From the NCBI GenBank assembly GCA_030789695.1, contig CM061132.1:157214817-157278816 (forward strand): a stretch of DNA of 64,000 nucleotides, in the 5' to 3' direction. Every line of letters starts with the position of its first letter. Position 1 is the first letter of the stretch. Shown here one piece after another: positions 34,101-45,889 of this stretch. Both the position numbers and the translations under genes were made by a program. This DNA comes from Scilla litardierei (taxonomy: Eukaryota > Streptophyta > Magnoliopsida > Asparagales > Asparagaceae). Below the pieces are notes generated by a model, which saw nothing but the letters and a program-made list of their open reading frames with translations, ran no database searches and was not told the DNA's origin.

Positions 34101-34635
34101 TAAAAGTAATTAGTAAACTCACACATATACGAAATTACGATTTTGCCCCTACTAGTAAACGTGTCCGAAAAATTACGAAAACATACCCACGGGTTCGTAT
34201 CGTCGCGAGGATCGCGAATACGAGATCCGTTTCAGGGTTTGAGCTACGGAAATACGAGTCGCGGGCCAAAACGTTTAGGAAACTGGTTTGTGGGTTCTCT
34301 ATCGATTTGACTTCAGAAAATTACGAAATAAATATGGGAAGCCCTAAATGATCATTGAATGTTACTGTAAAAGTTTGAAATCGTTTTGATGATGTCTGTA
34401 TAGAAAATAAATTCATTAAGCCAAAACGGCAATAACTAAAAACGAATTTTATCAGAAATGTTTTGAGTATTTGATGAAACTCGAACTTACCAAAATACTT
34501 CATAACTAGTCTGATACTTCAAAATATTTTTATAAGAAATTTTCGAAATCGTAAAACTCATGACAAACCATTATAAAATAGTTTAAAAATTGAAAATGCG
34601 TGAATAGTTGCATTGAAAAAATACGGACCGTTACA
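31145..34635 (-). repeat. Array D LTR copy 1
   Basis: 3,491 bp, ending at ccgttaca. Small private differences from copies 2-4 include g at the gtttcgttggcac site and cggactcgatg instead of cggactcggtg. It contains two 38-bp tandem units at about 33970-34047 and three about 32-bp units at about 32065-32168. Confidence 0.95.
32489..32563 (-). other. Mini-exon-like segment in the D LTR (75 nt; copies at +5627, +11254, +16881)
   Basis: On the minus strand, ttgtgttttgcag|GTACAAATTC opens the segment and GAAATCT|GTAAGTCACG closes it, both close to splice consensus. The diverged LTR F has the same borders (55819-55883). This suggests a spliced leader exon within R-U5; there is no transcript evidence here. 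Confidence 0.5.
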
Positions 34636-36771
34636 TTCTATCCTCCTTAAAATAATTCCGTCCTCGGAATTTAAAAATCTCTTTTGCAATTAATTGATGT
34701 TATGAAGAAGCTCAAGCAAATAAATGATAGAAAAGATTGTAATCTTTTTAAATCAGGCTGTAAATAACAAAAATGTGATAAGAAAATAAGGGATGTTACT
34801 AATATATATTATCACCATAGCTACTGTAATTATTCCTGAGACCAGTATCATCACAATAGTTACTCTGACTTCTCAGGTAGCCTAAAATTAACATGATATG
34901 ATAATATCACATGAAAATGAGGGCTATTACGATGACAACATCTGTTCGAACTTGGAACCTGAGGTGATAAGCCAGTAGCAAGCTATTTAAACCACATAAA
35001 ACGAAAGATCATAAAGTTTATTCGTGCTACTGGTGACTAATTGGGTCTAGCCACAGATGTCGTTCATAATATAGCATGTATCGACTAATCCACGGGTACC
35101 AACAACATCAATCTCCGTAATGCCCAACCACATGCTAACGTCGAAATCAACGCCCAAAGGTAGGTACAAGGCCAATACACAAAGTCAGTACTCACTGCCA
35201 GTATTCCTTCCATCAATCTCCATAATATCCCACAATAAGGCAAGATCCAAGCTCTCATCCAGAGCCAAGCACAAGGCCTACATCCAACTTCAACTCCCAA
35301 GGCCAATATCATGCCAGTAAGCATCGCCATCACTCCTTCCGTAGACCAAAACTTGACATTCGCAACACCCAACATCACCCAACAAATAAACAACCAAAAA
35401 CACACTTTCCCGCAAACCAAAAGGAGTAGACGCAAGAGGATGTTGAGTAGAGGAAGCCTAAATGGGATCTCAACCTGGGTGAGATCCAGGTCAGAGAGCT
35501 CAAGAGAAACCCATGGATCACGGCTTCCCAAGATCTTAGCCACACAGCGGTAGCGAAGGTGGCGACGAGGGTCGTCGCCAAGGCTAAAAATCCCAAAACA
35601 TATTGTCAGAGGGCCATCGGTGGTTGTCGATCTATGGTGGCTGCGACTGCTTGACGTGGTGGGTATCACCGGAGTAGGGTGGGGTGGTGGAGCTTCGGGT
35701 GAGGCCGGAGGAACTGGAGGTGAGATGGGTTGAGTTCGCTTGGGAAGAGGCCGGGAGGAGGAGTGGTAGTCGATACGGCGTAGGGGAAACCAATGGGTGG
35801 CTTGGTGAGGAAGGAGAGGGGGGTCTTTTAAAAAAAGTGGGCACCGAAAGTCGTCGGTAGGGTAGACTAGGTTAGGCAGGACCGGGGCTCGAGGTGAGGA
35901 AGCGGACAAAGGAAATAAAGAGGGGGGATGGTAGGTGGAAAAATGAGGTTTAACTCATGGAGAATCGGGCACACGATAGAAAGTAGGGGCTAGAGGAGAA
36001 ACACGAGCTCAAAAAGACGCAAACAGCCTACACTTGCACGTCAGGTTTGGCTCGTCTCAAAATCTCTAGCACCATCCTTGAATACTTCTGAGTGTCCTTC
36101 AATTCACTTCCGTTGTCGAACTCGGACTTCTGGTGATCGGAAAGAGAACGCTACCCTCCTTAAAATAGACGTAGCTAGAGTTCAAGAAAATTAGAAATAG
36201 AAAGATTCTAAGAAGGTCAATCGAATGGTCATCAAGCTAAAGATAATGATGAAGATCGATGGCGTTACATAATCACGACTCACATCCTTGCGGTCCAGCG
36301 GAACACGGCCAGGGAAGTGACTAAGCCAGGACCACTTATCCCAAGTCTAGCAAGGGTGATCCAACAAACTTAGCCAAGCACATTGACTGGATCATGGTCC
36401 ATTGAAGGAAGCTTATCATTTATATGTGTGCCATCATCAACTGAAGGAAGGGTGATGAAGAAGAAGTGGGTAGATAGTTCAACCTATGAAAAATTAATCT
36501 AACTGCTAGCAAAAGAGGTTACTAGGGAGGTATAACCAAGAATGGAACACGAGTTCCTAAGCAAGGGTTAAGAGTTCAAAGGAAGAGATGAGGATCAAGG
36601 AAAGCCTAATGAAGATGGTAATAAGGACGCTTCACCCGTATATCCAATACAGGTGAACACTCGAGACAACCAGTACCCGAGAGTTCAATTTGAGTATTTT
36701 ATATTGTACACCCTGATCTTGTTATATTGTTCACGAGGTAGTTAGCATGGACCTGCGTGGGCCACCAAACT
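34636..36771 (-). repeat. Array D internal region 1
   Basis: The low end holds the polypurine side on the minus strand (hairpin ATTCCGAGGACGGAAT at 34655-34670, then aggatagaa). The high end holds the primer side (minus AGTTTGGTGGCCCACGCAGG just after the LTR, 36771-36752). It contains the 274-residue frame and otherwise no recognisable gene. Confidence 0.9.
35085..35909 (-). CDS. Hypothetical 274-residue membrane-like protein, D internal copy 1
   Basis: The only sizeable frame of the internal region. The N-terminal 120 residues are Pro/Ser/His-rich. A middle part (about 120-170, DGPLTICFGIFSLGDD) leads into a strongly hydrophobic, Leu/Trp/Cys-rich C-terminal half (LLRLLLLVCGKVCFWLFICW) with several possible membrane helices and an imperfect internal repeat (EGVMA...RLM, EGILA...RLM). 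It matches no gag, pol or envelope family that I recognise. It differs from the other two copies by one residue (Ser for Trp near residue 256). It could be a captured host fragment or a chance frame; expression is unknown. Confidence 0.4.
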   Translation of the reverse strand: MSASSPRAPVLPNLVYPTDDFRCPLFLKDPPLLPHQATHWFPLRRIDYHSSSRPLPKRTQPISPPVPPASPEAPPPHPTPVIPTTSSSRSHHRSTTTDGPLTICFGIFSLGDDPRRHLRYRCVAKILGSRDPWVSLELSDLDLTQVEIPFRLPLLNILLRLLLLVCGKVCFWLFICWVMLGVANVKFWSTEGVMAMLTGMILALGVEVGCRPCAWLWMRAWILPYCGILWRLMEGILAVSTDFVYWPCTYLWALISTLACGWALRRLMLLVPVD

Positions 36772-39700
36772 TGTAACGACCCGCTCCAGTGGGCCCGTTA
36801 CTTTTTTGATATTTGCGCAGGTCCTGCAGGTTACCAGTGAATTCAAAATAGCCACGATGCAGAGATGTAAAAAAATACTCAAAAGTGTCCAATTATTACA
36901 ATCCATACTGTACAAGATGTCCCAACAGATATACATGAAAGAAGAAAAGTACACAACTGAAAATAGCTCTTGAAGCTGCGGTCGAATTCTGGCGCTATTA
37001 GCTCAGGAGCATCTATCCCCATATGTACGTCGTCTGCGGTGCCACGGAGATGGAACCGTAGGTAAGTCACAACAATTCTAAATGTAGAAAAGAAGCAGTG
37101 TACAAGTATGACAAAAGTAACTACGTGTAAGCAAACCAGAGTGAAAAGTAAAGTACTGAGCAACAACTGTACACAATTGAGTAGTAAAAGTAAACTGAAC
37201 TGAAAGGAGAGAACAACTGTACTGTGATGGTGCAAGTGTAAAGCCGACTAGGCAAGTGAAAACATACTACTACTGTAGCTAAAAGTATGACTGGTAAAGT
37301 ACTGTGACTGCACAAGTGTAGTAAGTAACGTGCATGGAACGTGTAAAGTAAAGGTGACTGTATAAGGTAAAAGTGACTGTGCAAAAGTAACTACACTACG
37401 TGACTCAAGTCGGAGAGTACAATATGTGACCATCGAGTTCATCTCTTGCCTGGGCGCGACCCAGACGAATGCCATAAACACAGGCAGCGGGACGGTATGC
37501 CGAAACACAGGCAGCGGGACGGGAAGGTTGAACTCCAGTCACTCCCATACTCTCTCAAACTATGAGTTACCCCAAAACCCCAGTGAAGTGTCAAGTGTTC
37601 TATGTACATGTTCCTTTCATGATGTTCCACGAGATATTCCACAAGATGTTTCACAAGATATTCCATACGATGTATCCCAAGATGTTATCAATTCCATGTT
37701 CACAATGATAGTTAACCAAGACCATTGCCTTGTTCACAATGATAGTTAACCTGGACCACTGCCTTGTTCACAGTGATAGTTAACCAGGACCACTGGTTTT
37801 AAAACCAGAAAGTAAAGCAGAGCAGATGCTAAGAAATTTGAGGATAAAGACAAGTCCAACAAACATGGAATACAAAAACTGTTGGTTTAAGGGTGATAGT
37901 TTCGTTAGCACACAATTTACCCAAATTGATGATTGTGTGTTACAACCACCAAAGTTGAAAGTTGGCAAAGTAATATGTAGTTGATTACTTTCCTATTAGA
38001 TTAGGTCTCTAATTCGGATCAAGTCAAGTAGCCGTTCTGAGGCTAGATGTGATGTTCTAAGTTCATACGGGGGCACTTATCTAATTTTCTAATTTTAGAA
38101 TTAGTCGTGACTTACAGATTTCAAGATCGACGTAGCAAGCCGGAACTGGTTCTAGGGCTTCTACGGACGTTGATGCACAAGAATTTGTACCTGCAAAACA
38201 CAAGAACAATAGGTTAAAGAGTACACAGTTTTCTATCTATTTTTCTTAACGTGTTTGTATTTTTATAGTAGCTTAGAACTTGTCAAAATACGTACTAAAT
38301 ATTTTTAGATGGGCTAGATGGGAGTAAAATAATTTCATGTAGGAAGAAAATATTTTCTAAGTCTTATATCTATTTTTTTCATAATTTTTTTAAAAGCTTA
38401 AAATCAATTAAAACTAATTAAAAACGAGAAAACGGTTTTTCATTATATTTTTCAAAGATTTCTCTCGGGCAAACCATAAGTCGGAATTCTTCCAACAAGG
38501 GGTCAAAATGATCGTATTAACTAGTACTACTACATATATTTTTCTCGTACGTCATTGCAATTGAAATTCTTAAGATATTGATTTTAATTGAAAATATCAT
38601 AATTAGATTTAAAATTTAAAAATTTGCTGAGGAAAATATACTTGCCCTTTGGTGATGAAACCGGCACCAATGAGTTCGGAATGTTGTTTCGGATTTTCTG
38701 GGCATTGTTTGGTATTTTTCTGATTCCTATACTATTTACTGTTAATTTTTAGTAAACAAACCCATATGAAAATAGAAATACGCGTATTTATACGTATTTA
38801 AGAGTAAATTAAAACTATTACAATAAACTTTGAAAAATCATAACGTGAAAACTAAGTATCGGATTGAGACGAAACTGTCGCCTACACGTTCGTGACGAAG
38901 GCATGGATCTTCTGATGGTATCCGTTGCTCCGTCTGATACCTATATCAAAAAGTCATTATTCACATATTATGATATCATTAATATATTATTATTTTTCAA
39001 AATGAAAACGGTGCCTTCTTTTAAGAGTTAAGGTGCATAGTAATTAATAATTTATCATGATTTGTTATTAATATATTTAATATACAATGTTAATATAAGG
39101 TGTGATATGAAATATCAGGAGGTTATACCCACGAGTACCACATGGATTAATCTAATCTCTTGTTGAAAAACTCATCGAAACTGTGAATATATTTTTAAAA
39201 AAGGCCGAGGGAACCTACTGACACATGGTCTGAGTGGGGGAGAAACATCGTGATCTCAGTGGTATGATTGTTCGGCGACTTGGCCCTCAACGGAGTCGCT
39301 CATCTCGCTCGTCGCTCGAAGCCGGGAGTGGAGGAAGAGAACTCGGCTTCTCCACGCGTCTCGTCGTCAACGTCCGAAACTAGAAGGGGAGAAAGAGCTC
39401 GGCCTCGTGTCGTTCATCGGACTCGGTGTTGCCTGAAGCCACGAGAGGGGAGAGAGTGTGTGACTGTGTGCGTGTGTTTAGTTATTTGAGAAGCTTAGGG
39501 TAGTAATTTATAACTGATTTATATTAATTTAATATATAAAGTGTAATTAAGGCCATTTAATGAGTTTGTTGGGAAGGTTAGACTTTGGGTTTAGGGGGAT
39601 GAACCGGGTTAGAGAGAAGAAAAACATGATCACACGATGAACCGGGTTAGAGAGAAGAAGAACGTGATCACACGTTTTTCCTCAGTTGGCAGGGTAGGTT

Positions 39701-40262
39701 AAAAGTTAATTAACCTAAATTAAAAATTAAAAGTAATTAGTAAACTCACACATATACGAAATTACGATTTTGCCCCTACTAGTAAACGTGTCCGAAAAAT
39801 TACGAAAACATACCCACGGGTTCGTATCGTCGCGAGGATCGCGAATACGAGATCCGTTTCAGGGTTTGAGCTACGGAAATACGAGTCGCGGGCCAAAACG
39901 TTTAGGAAACTGGTTTGTGGGTTCTCTATCGATTTGACTTCAGAAAATTACGAAATAAATATGGGAAGCCCTAAATGATCATTGAATGTTACTGTAAAAG
40001 TTTGAAATCGTTTTGATGATGTCTGTATAGAAAATAAATTCATTAAGCCAAAACGGCAATAACTGAAAACGAATTTTATCAGAAATGTTTTGAGTATTTG
40101 ATGAAACTCGAACTTACCAAAATACTTCATAACTAGTCTGATACTTCAAAATATTTTTATAAGAAATTTTCGAAATCGTAAAACTCATGACAAACCATTA
40201 TAAAATAGTTTAAAAATTGAAAATGCGTGAATAGTTGCATTGAAAAAATACGGACCGTTACA
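36772..40262 (-). repeat. Array D LTR copy 2
   Basis: Private differences include gctccagtggg near its low end, gcaaaccagag and gaacttgtcaa. Otherwise identical in layout to the other copies. Confidence 0.95.
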
Positions 40263-42398
40263 TTCTATCCTCCTTAAAATAATTCCGTCCTCGGAATTTA
40301 AAAATCTCTTTTGCAATTAATTGATGTTATGAAGAAGCTCAAGCAAATAAATGATAGAAAAGATTGTAATCTTTTTAAATCAGGCTGTAAATAACAAAAA
40401 TGTGATAAGAAAATAAGGGATGTTACTAATATATATTATCACCATAGCTACCGTAATTATTCCTGAGACCAGTATCATCACAATAGTTACTCTGACTTCT
40501 CAGGTAGCCTAAAATTAACATGATATGATAATATCACATGAAAATGAGGGCTATTACGATGACAACATCTGTTCGAACTTGGAACCTGAGGTGATAAGCC
40601 AGTAGCAAGCTATTTAAACCACATAAAACAAAAGATCATAAAGTTTATTCGTGCTACTGGTGACTAATTGGGTCTAGCCACAGATGTCGTTCATAATATA
40701 GCATGTATCGACTAATCCACGGGTACCAACAACATCAATCTCCGTAATGCCCAACCACATGCTAACGTCCAAATCAACGCCCAAAGGTAGGTACAAGGCC
40801 AATACACAAAGTCAGTACTCACTGCCAGTATTCCTTCCATCAATCTCCATAATATCCCACAATAAGGCAAGATCCAAGCTCTCATCCAGAGCCAAGCACA
40901 AGGCCTACATCCAACTTCAACTCCCAAGGCCAATATCATGCCAGTAAGCATCGCCATCACTCCTTCCGTAGACCAAAACTTGACATTCGCAACACCCAAC
41001 ATCACCCAACAAATAAACAACCAAAAACACACTTTCCCGCAAACCAAAAGGAGTAGACGCAAGAGGATGTTGAGTAGAGGAAGCCTAAATGGGATCTCAA
41101 CCTGGGTGAGATCCAGGTCAGAGAGCTCAAGAGAAACCCATGGATCACGGCTTCCCAAGATCTTAGCCACACAGCGGTAGCGAAGGTGGCGACGAGGGTC
41201 GTCGCCAAGGCTAAAAATCCCAAAACATATTGTCAGAGGGCCATCGGTGGTTGTCGATCTATGGTGGCTGCGACTGCTTGACGTGGTGGGTATCACCGGA
41301 GTAGGGTGGGGTGGTGGAGCTTCGGGTGAGGCCGGAGGAACTGGAGGTGAGATGGGTTGAGTTCGCTTGGGAAGAGGCCGGGAGGAGGAGTGGTAGTCGA
41401 TACGGCGTAGGGGAAACCAATGGGTGGCTTGGTGAGGAAGGAGAGGGGGGTCTTTTAAAAAAAGTGGGCACCGAAAGTCGTCGGTAGGGTAGACTAGGTT
41501 AGGCAGGACCGGGGCTCGAGGTGAGGAAGCGGACAAAGGAAATAAAGAGGGGGGATGGTAGGTGGAAAAATGAGGTTTAACTCATGGAGAATCGGGCACA
41601 CGATAGAAAGTAGGGGCTAGAGGAGAAACACGAGCTCAAAAAGACGCAAACAGCCTACACTTGCACGTCAGGTTTGGCTCGTCTCAAAATCTCTAGCACC
41701 ATCCTTGAATACTTCTGAGTGTCCTTCAATTCACTTCCGTTGTCGAACTCGGACTTCTGGTGATCGGAAAGAGAACGCTACCCTCCTTAAAATAGACGTA
41801 GCTAGAGTTCAAGAAAATTAGAAATAGAAAGATTCTAAGAAGGTCAATCGAATGGTCATCAAGCTAAAGATAATGATGAAGATCGATGGCGTTACATAAT
41901 CACGACTCACATCCTTGCGGTCCAGCGGAACACGGCCAGGGAAGTGACTAAGCCAGGACCACTTATCCCAAGTCTAGCAAGGGTGATCCAACAAACTTAG
42001 CCAAGCACATTGACTGGATCATGGTCCATTGAAGGAAGCTTATCATTTATATGTGTGCCATCATCAACTGAAGGAAGGGTGATGAAGAAGAAGTGGGTAG
42101 ATAGTTCAACCTATGAAAAATTAATCTAACTGCTAGCAAAAGAGGTTACTAGGGAGGTATAACCAAGAATGGAACACGAGTTCCTAAGCAAGGGTTAAGA
42201 GTTCAAAGGAAGAGATGAGGATCAAGGAAAGCCTAATGAAGATGGTAATAAGGACGCTTCACCCGTATATCCAATACAGGTGAACACTCGAGACAACCAG
42301 TACCCGAGAGTTCAATTTGAGTATTTTATATTGTACACCCTGATCTTGTTATATTGTTCACGAGGTAGTTAGCATGGACCTGCGTGGGCCACCAAACT
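40263..42398 (-). repeat. Array D internal region 2
   Basis: Same layout as region 1; polypurine-side hairpin at 40282-40297. Confidence 0.92.
40712..41536 (-). CDS. Hypothetical 274-residue membrane-like protein, D internal copy 2
   Basis: Same protein as at 35085-35909 with Trp in place of Ser near residue 256. The frame is fully open. See that entry for description and doubts. Confidence 0.4.
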   Translation of the reverse strand: MSASSPRAPVLPNLVYPTDDFRCPLFLKDPPLLPHQATHWFPLRRIDYHSSSRPLPKRTQPISPPVPPASPEAPPPHPTPVIPTTSSSRSHHRSTTTDGPLTICFGIFSLGDDPRRHLRYRCVAKILGSRDPWVSLELSDLDLTQVEIPFRLPLLNILLRLLLLVCGKVCFWLFICWVMLGVANVKFWSTEGVMAMLTGMILALGVEVGCRPCAWLWMRAWILPYCGILWRLMEGILAVSTDFVYWPCTYLWALIWTLACGWALRRLMLLVPVD

Positions 42399-45300
42399 TG
42401 TAACGACCCGCTCCAGGGGGCCCGTTACTTTTTTGATATTTGCGCAGGTCCTGCAGGTTACCAGTGAATTCAAAATAGCCACGATGCAGAGATGTAAAAA
42501 AATACTCAAAAGTGTCCAATTATTACAATCCATACTGTACAAGATGTCCCAACAGATATACATGAAAGAAGAAAAGTACACAACTGAAAATAGCTCTTGA
42601 AGCTGCGGTCGAATTCTGGCGCTATTAGCTCAGGAGCATCTATCCCCATATGTACGTCGTCTGTGGTGCCACGGAGATGGAACCGTAGGTAAGTCACAAC
42701 AATTCTAAATGTAGAAAAGAAGCAGTGTACAAGTATGACAAAAGTAACTACGTGTAAGCAGACCAGAGTGAAAAGTAAAGTACTGAGCAACAACTGTACA
42801 CAATTGAGTAGTAAAAGTAAACTGAACTGAAAGGAGAGAACAACTGTACTGTGATGGTGCAAGTGTAAAGCCGACTAGGCAAGTGAAAACATACTACTAC
42901 TGTAGCTAAAAGTATGACTGGTAAAGTACTGTGACTGCACAAGTGTAGTAAGTAACGTGCATGGAACGTGTAAAGTAAAGGTGACTGTATAAGGTAAAAG
43001 TGACTGTGCAAAAGTAACTACACTACGTGACTCAAGTCGGAGAGTACAATATGTGACCATCGAGTTCATCTCTTGCCTGGGCGCGACCCAGACGAATGCC
43101 ATAAACACAGGCAGCGGGACGGTATGCCGAAACACAGGCAGCGGGACGGGAAGGTTGAACTCCAGTCACTCCCATACTCTCTCAAACTATGAGTTACCCC
43201 AAAACCCCAGTGAAGTGTCAAGTGTTCTATGTACATGTTCCTTTCATGATGTTCCACGAGATATTCCACAAGATGTTTCACAAGATATTCCATACGATGT
43301 ATCCCAAGATGTTATCAATTCCATGTTCACAATGATAGTTAACCAGGACCATTGCCTTGTTCACAATGATAGTTAACCAGGACCACTGCCTTGTTCACAG
43401 TGATAGTTAACCAGGACCACTGGTTTTAAAACCAGAAAGTAAAGCAGAGCAGATGCTAAGAAATTTGAGGATAAAGACAAGTCCAACAAACATGGAATAC
43501 AAAAACTGTTGGTTTAAGGGTGATAGTTTCGTTAGCACACAATTTACCCAAATTGATGATTGTGTGTTACAACCACCAAAGTTGAAAGTTGGCAAAGTAA
43601 TATGTAGTTGATTACTTTCCTATTAGATTAGGTCTCTAATTCGGATCAAGTCAAGTAGCCGTTCTGAGGCTAGATGTGATGTTCTAAGTTCATACGGGGG
43701 CACTTATCTAATTTTCTAATTTTAGAATTAGTCGTGACTTACAGATTTCAAGATCGACGTAGCAAGCCGGAACTGGTTCTAGGGCTTCTACGGACGTTGA
43801 TGCACAAGAATTTGTACCTGCAAAACACAAGAACAATAGGTTAAAGAGTACACAGTTTTCTATCTATTTTTCTTAACGTGTTTGTATTTTTATAGTAGCT
43901 TAGAACTCGTCAAAATACGTACTAAATATTTTTAGATGGGCTAGATGGGAGTAAAATAATTTCATGTAGGAAGAAAATATTTTCTAAGTCTTATATCTAT
44001 TTTTTTCATAATTTTTTTAAAAGCTTAAAATCAATTAAAACTAATTAAAAACGAGAAAACGGTTTTTCATTATATTTTTCAAAGATTTCTCTCGGGCAAA
44101 CCATAAGTCGGAATTCTTCCAACAAGGGGTCAAAATGATCGTATTAACTAGTACTACTACATATATTTTTCTCGTACGTCATTGCAATTGAAATTCTTAA
44201 GATATTGATTTTAATTGAAAATATCATAATTAGATTTAAAATTTAAAAATTTGCTGAGGAAAATATACTTGCCCTTTGGTGATGAAACCGGCACCAATGA
44301 GTTCGGAATGTTGTTTCGGATTTTCTGGGCATTGTTTGGTATTTTTCTGATTCCTATACTATTTACTGTTAATTTTTAGTAAACAAACCCATATGAAAAT
44401 AGAAATACGCGTATTTATACGTATTTAAGAGTAAATTAAAACTATTACAATAAACTTTGAAAAATCATAACGTGAAAACTAAGTATCGGATTGAGACGAA
44501 ACTGTCGCCTACACGTTCGTGACGAAGGCATGGATCTTCTGATGGTATCCGTTGCTCCGTCTGATACCTATATCAAAAAGTCATTATTCACATATTATGA
44601 TATCATTAATATATTATTATTTTTCAAAATGAAAACGGTGCCTTCTTTTAAGAGTTAAGGTGCATAGTAATTAATAATTTATCATGATTTGTTATTAATA
44701 TATTTAATATACAATGTTAATATAAGGTGTGATATGAAATATCAGGAGGTTATACCCACGAGTACCACATGGATTAATCTAATCTCTTGTTGAAAAACTC
44801 ATCGAAACTGTGAATATATTTTTAAAAAAGGCCGAGGGAACCTACTGACACATGGTCTGAGTGGGGGAGAAACATCGTGATCTCAGTGGTATGATTGTTC
44901 GGCGACTTGGCCCTCAACGGAGTCGCTCATCTCGCTCGTCGCTCGAAGCCGGGAGTGGAGGAAGAGAACTCGGCTTCTCCACGCGTCTCGTCGTCAACGT
45001 CCGAAACTAGAAGGGGAGAAAGAGCTCGGCCTCGTGTCGTTCATCGGACTCGGTGTTGCCTGAAGCCACGAGAGGGGAGAGAGTGTGTGACTGTGTGCGT
45101 GTGTTTAGTTATTTGAGAAGCTTAGGGTAGTAATTTATAACTGATTTATATTAATTTAATATATAAAGTGTAATTAAGGCCATTTAATGAGTTTGTTGGG
45201 AAGGTTAGACTTTGGGTTTAGGGGGATGAACCGGGTTAGAGAGAAGAAAAACATGATCACACGATGAACCGGGTTAGAGAGAAGAAGAACGTGATCACAC

Positions 45301-45889
45301 GTTTTTCCTCAGTTGGCAGGGTAGGTTAAAAGTTAATTAACCTAAATTAAAAATTAAAAGTAATTAGTAAACTCACACATATACGAAATTACGATTTTGC
45401 CCCTACTAGTAAACGTGTCCGAAAAATTACGAAAACATACCCACGGGTTCGTATCGTCGCGAGGATCGCGAATACGAGATCCGTTTCAGGGTTTGAGCTA
45501 CGGAAATACGAGTCGCGGGCCAAAACGTTTAGGAAACTGGTTTGTGGGTTCTCTATCGATTTGACTTCAGAAAATTACGAAATAAATATGGGAAGCCCTA
45601 AATGATCATTGAATGTTACTGTAAAAGTTTGAAATCGTTTTGATGATGTCTGTATAGAAAATAAATTCATTAAGCCAAAACGGCAATAACTGAAAACGAA
45701 TTTTATCAGAAATGTTTTGAGTATTTGATGAAACTCGAACTTACCAAAATACTTCATAACTAGTCTGATACTTCAAAATATTTTTATAAGAAATTTTCGA
45801 AATCGTAAAACTCATGACAAACCATTATAAAATAGTTTAAAAATTGAAAATGCGTGAATAGTTGCATTGAAAAAATACGGACCGTTACA
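42399..45889 (-). repeat. Array D LTR copy 3
   Basis: A private difference is cgtctgtggtg near 42660. Otherwise like copies 2 and 4. Confidence 0.95.
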
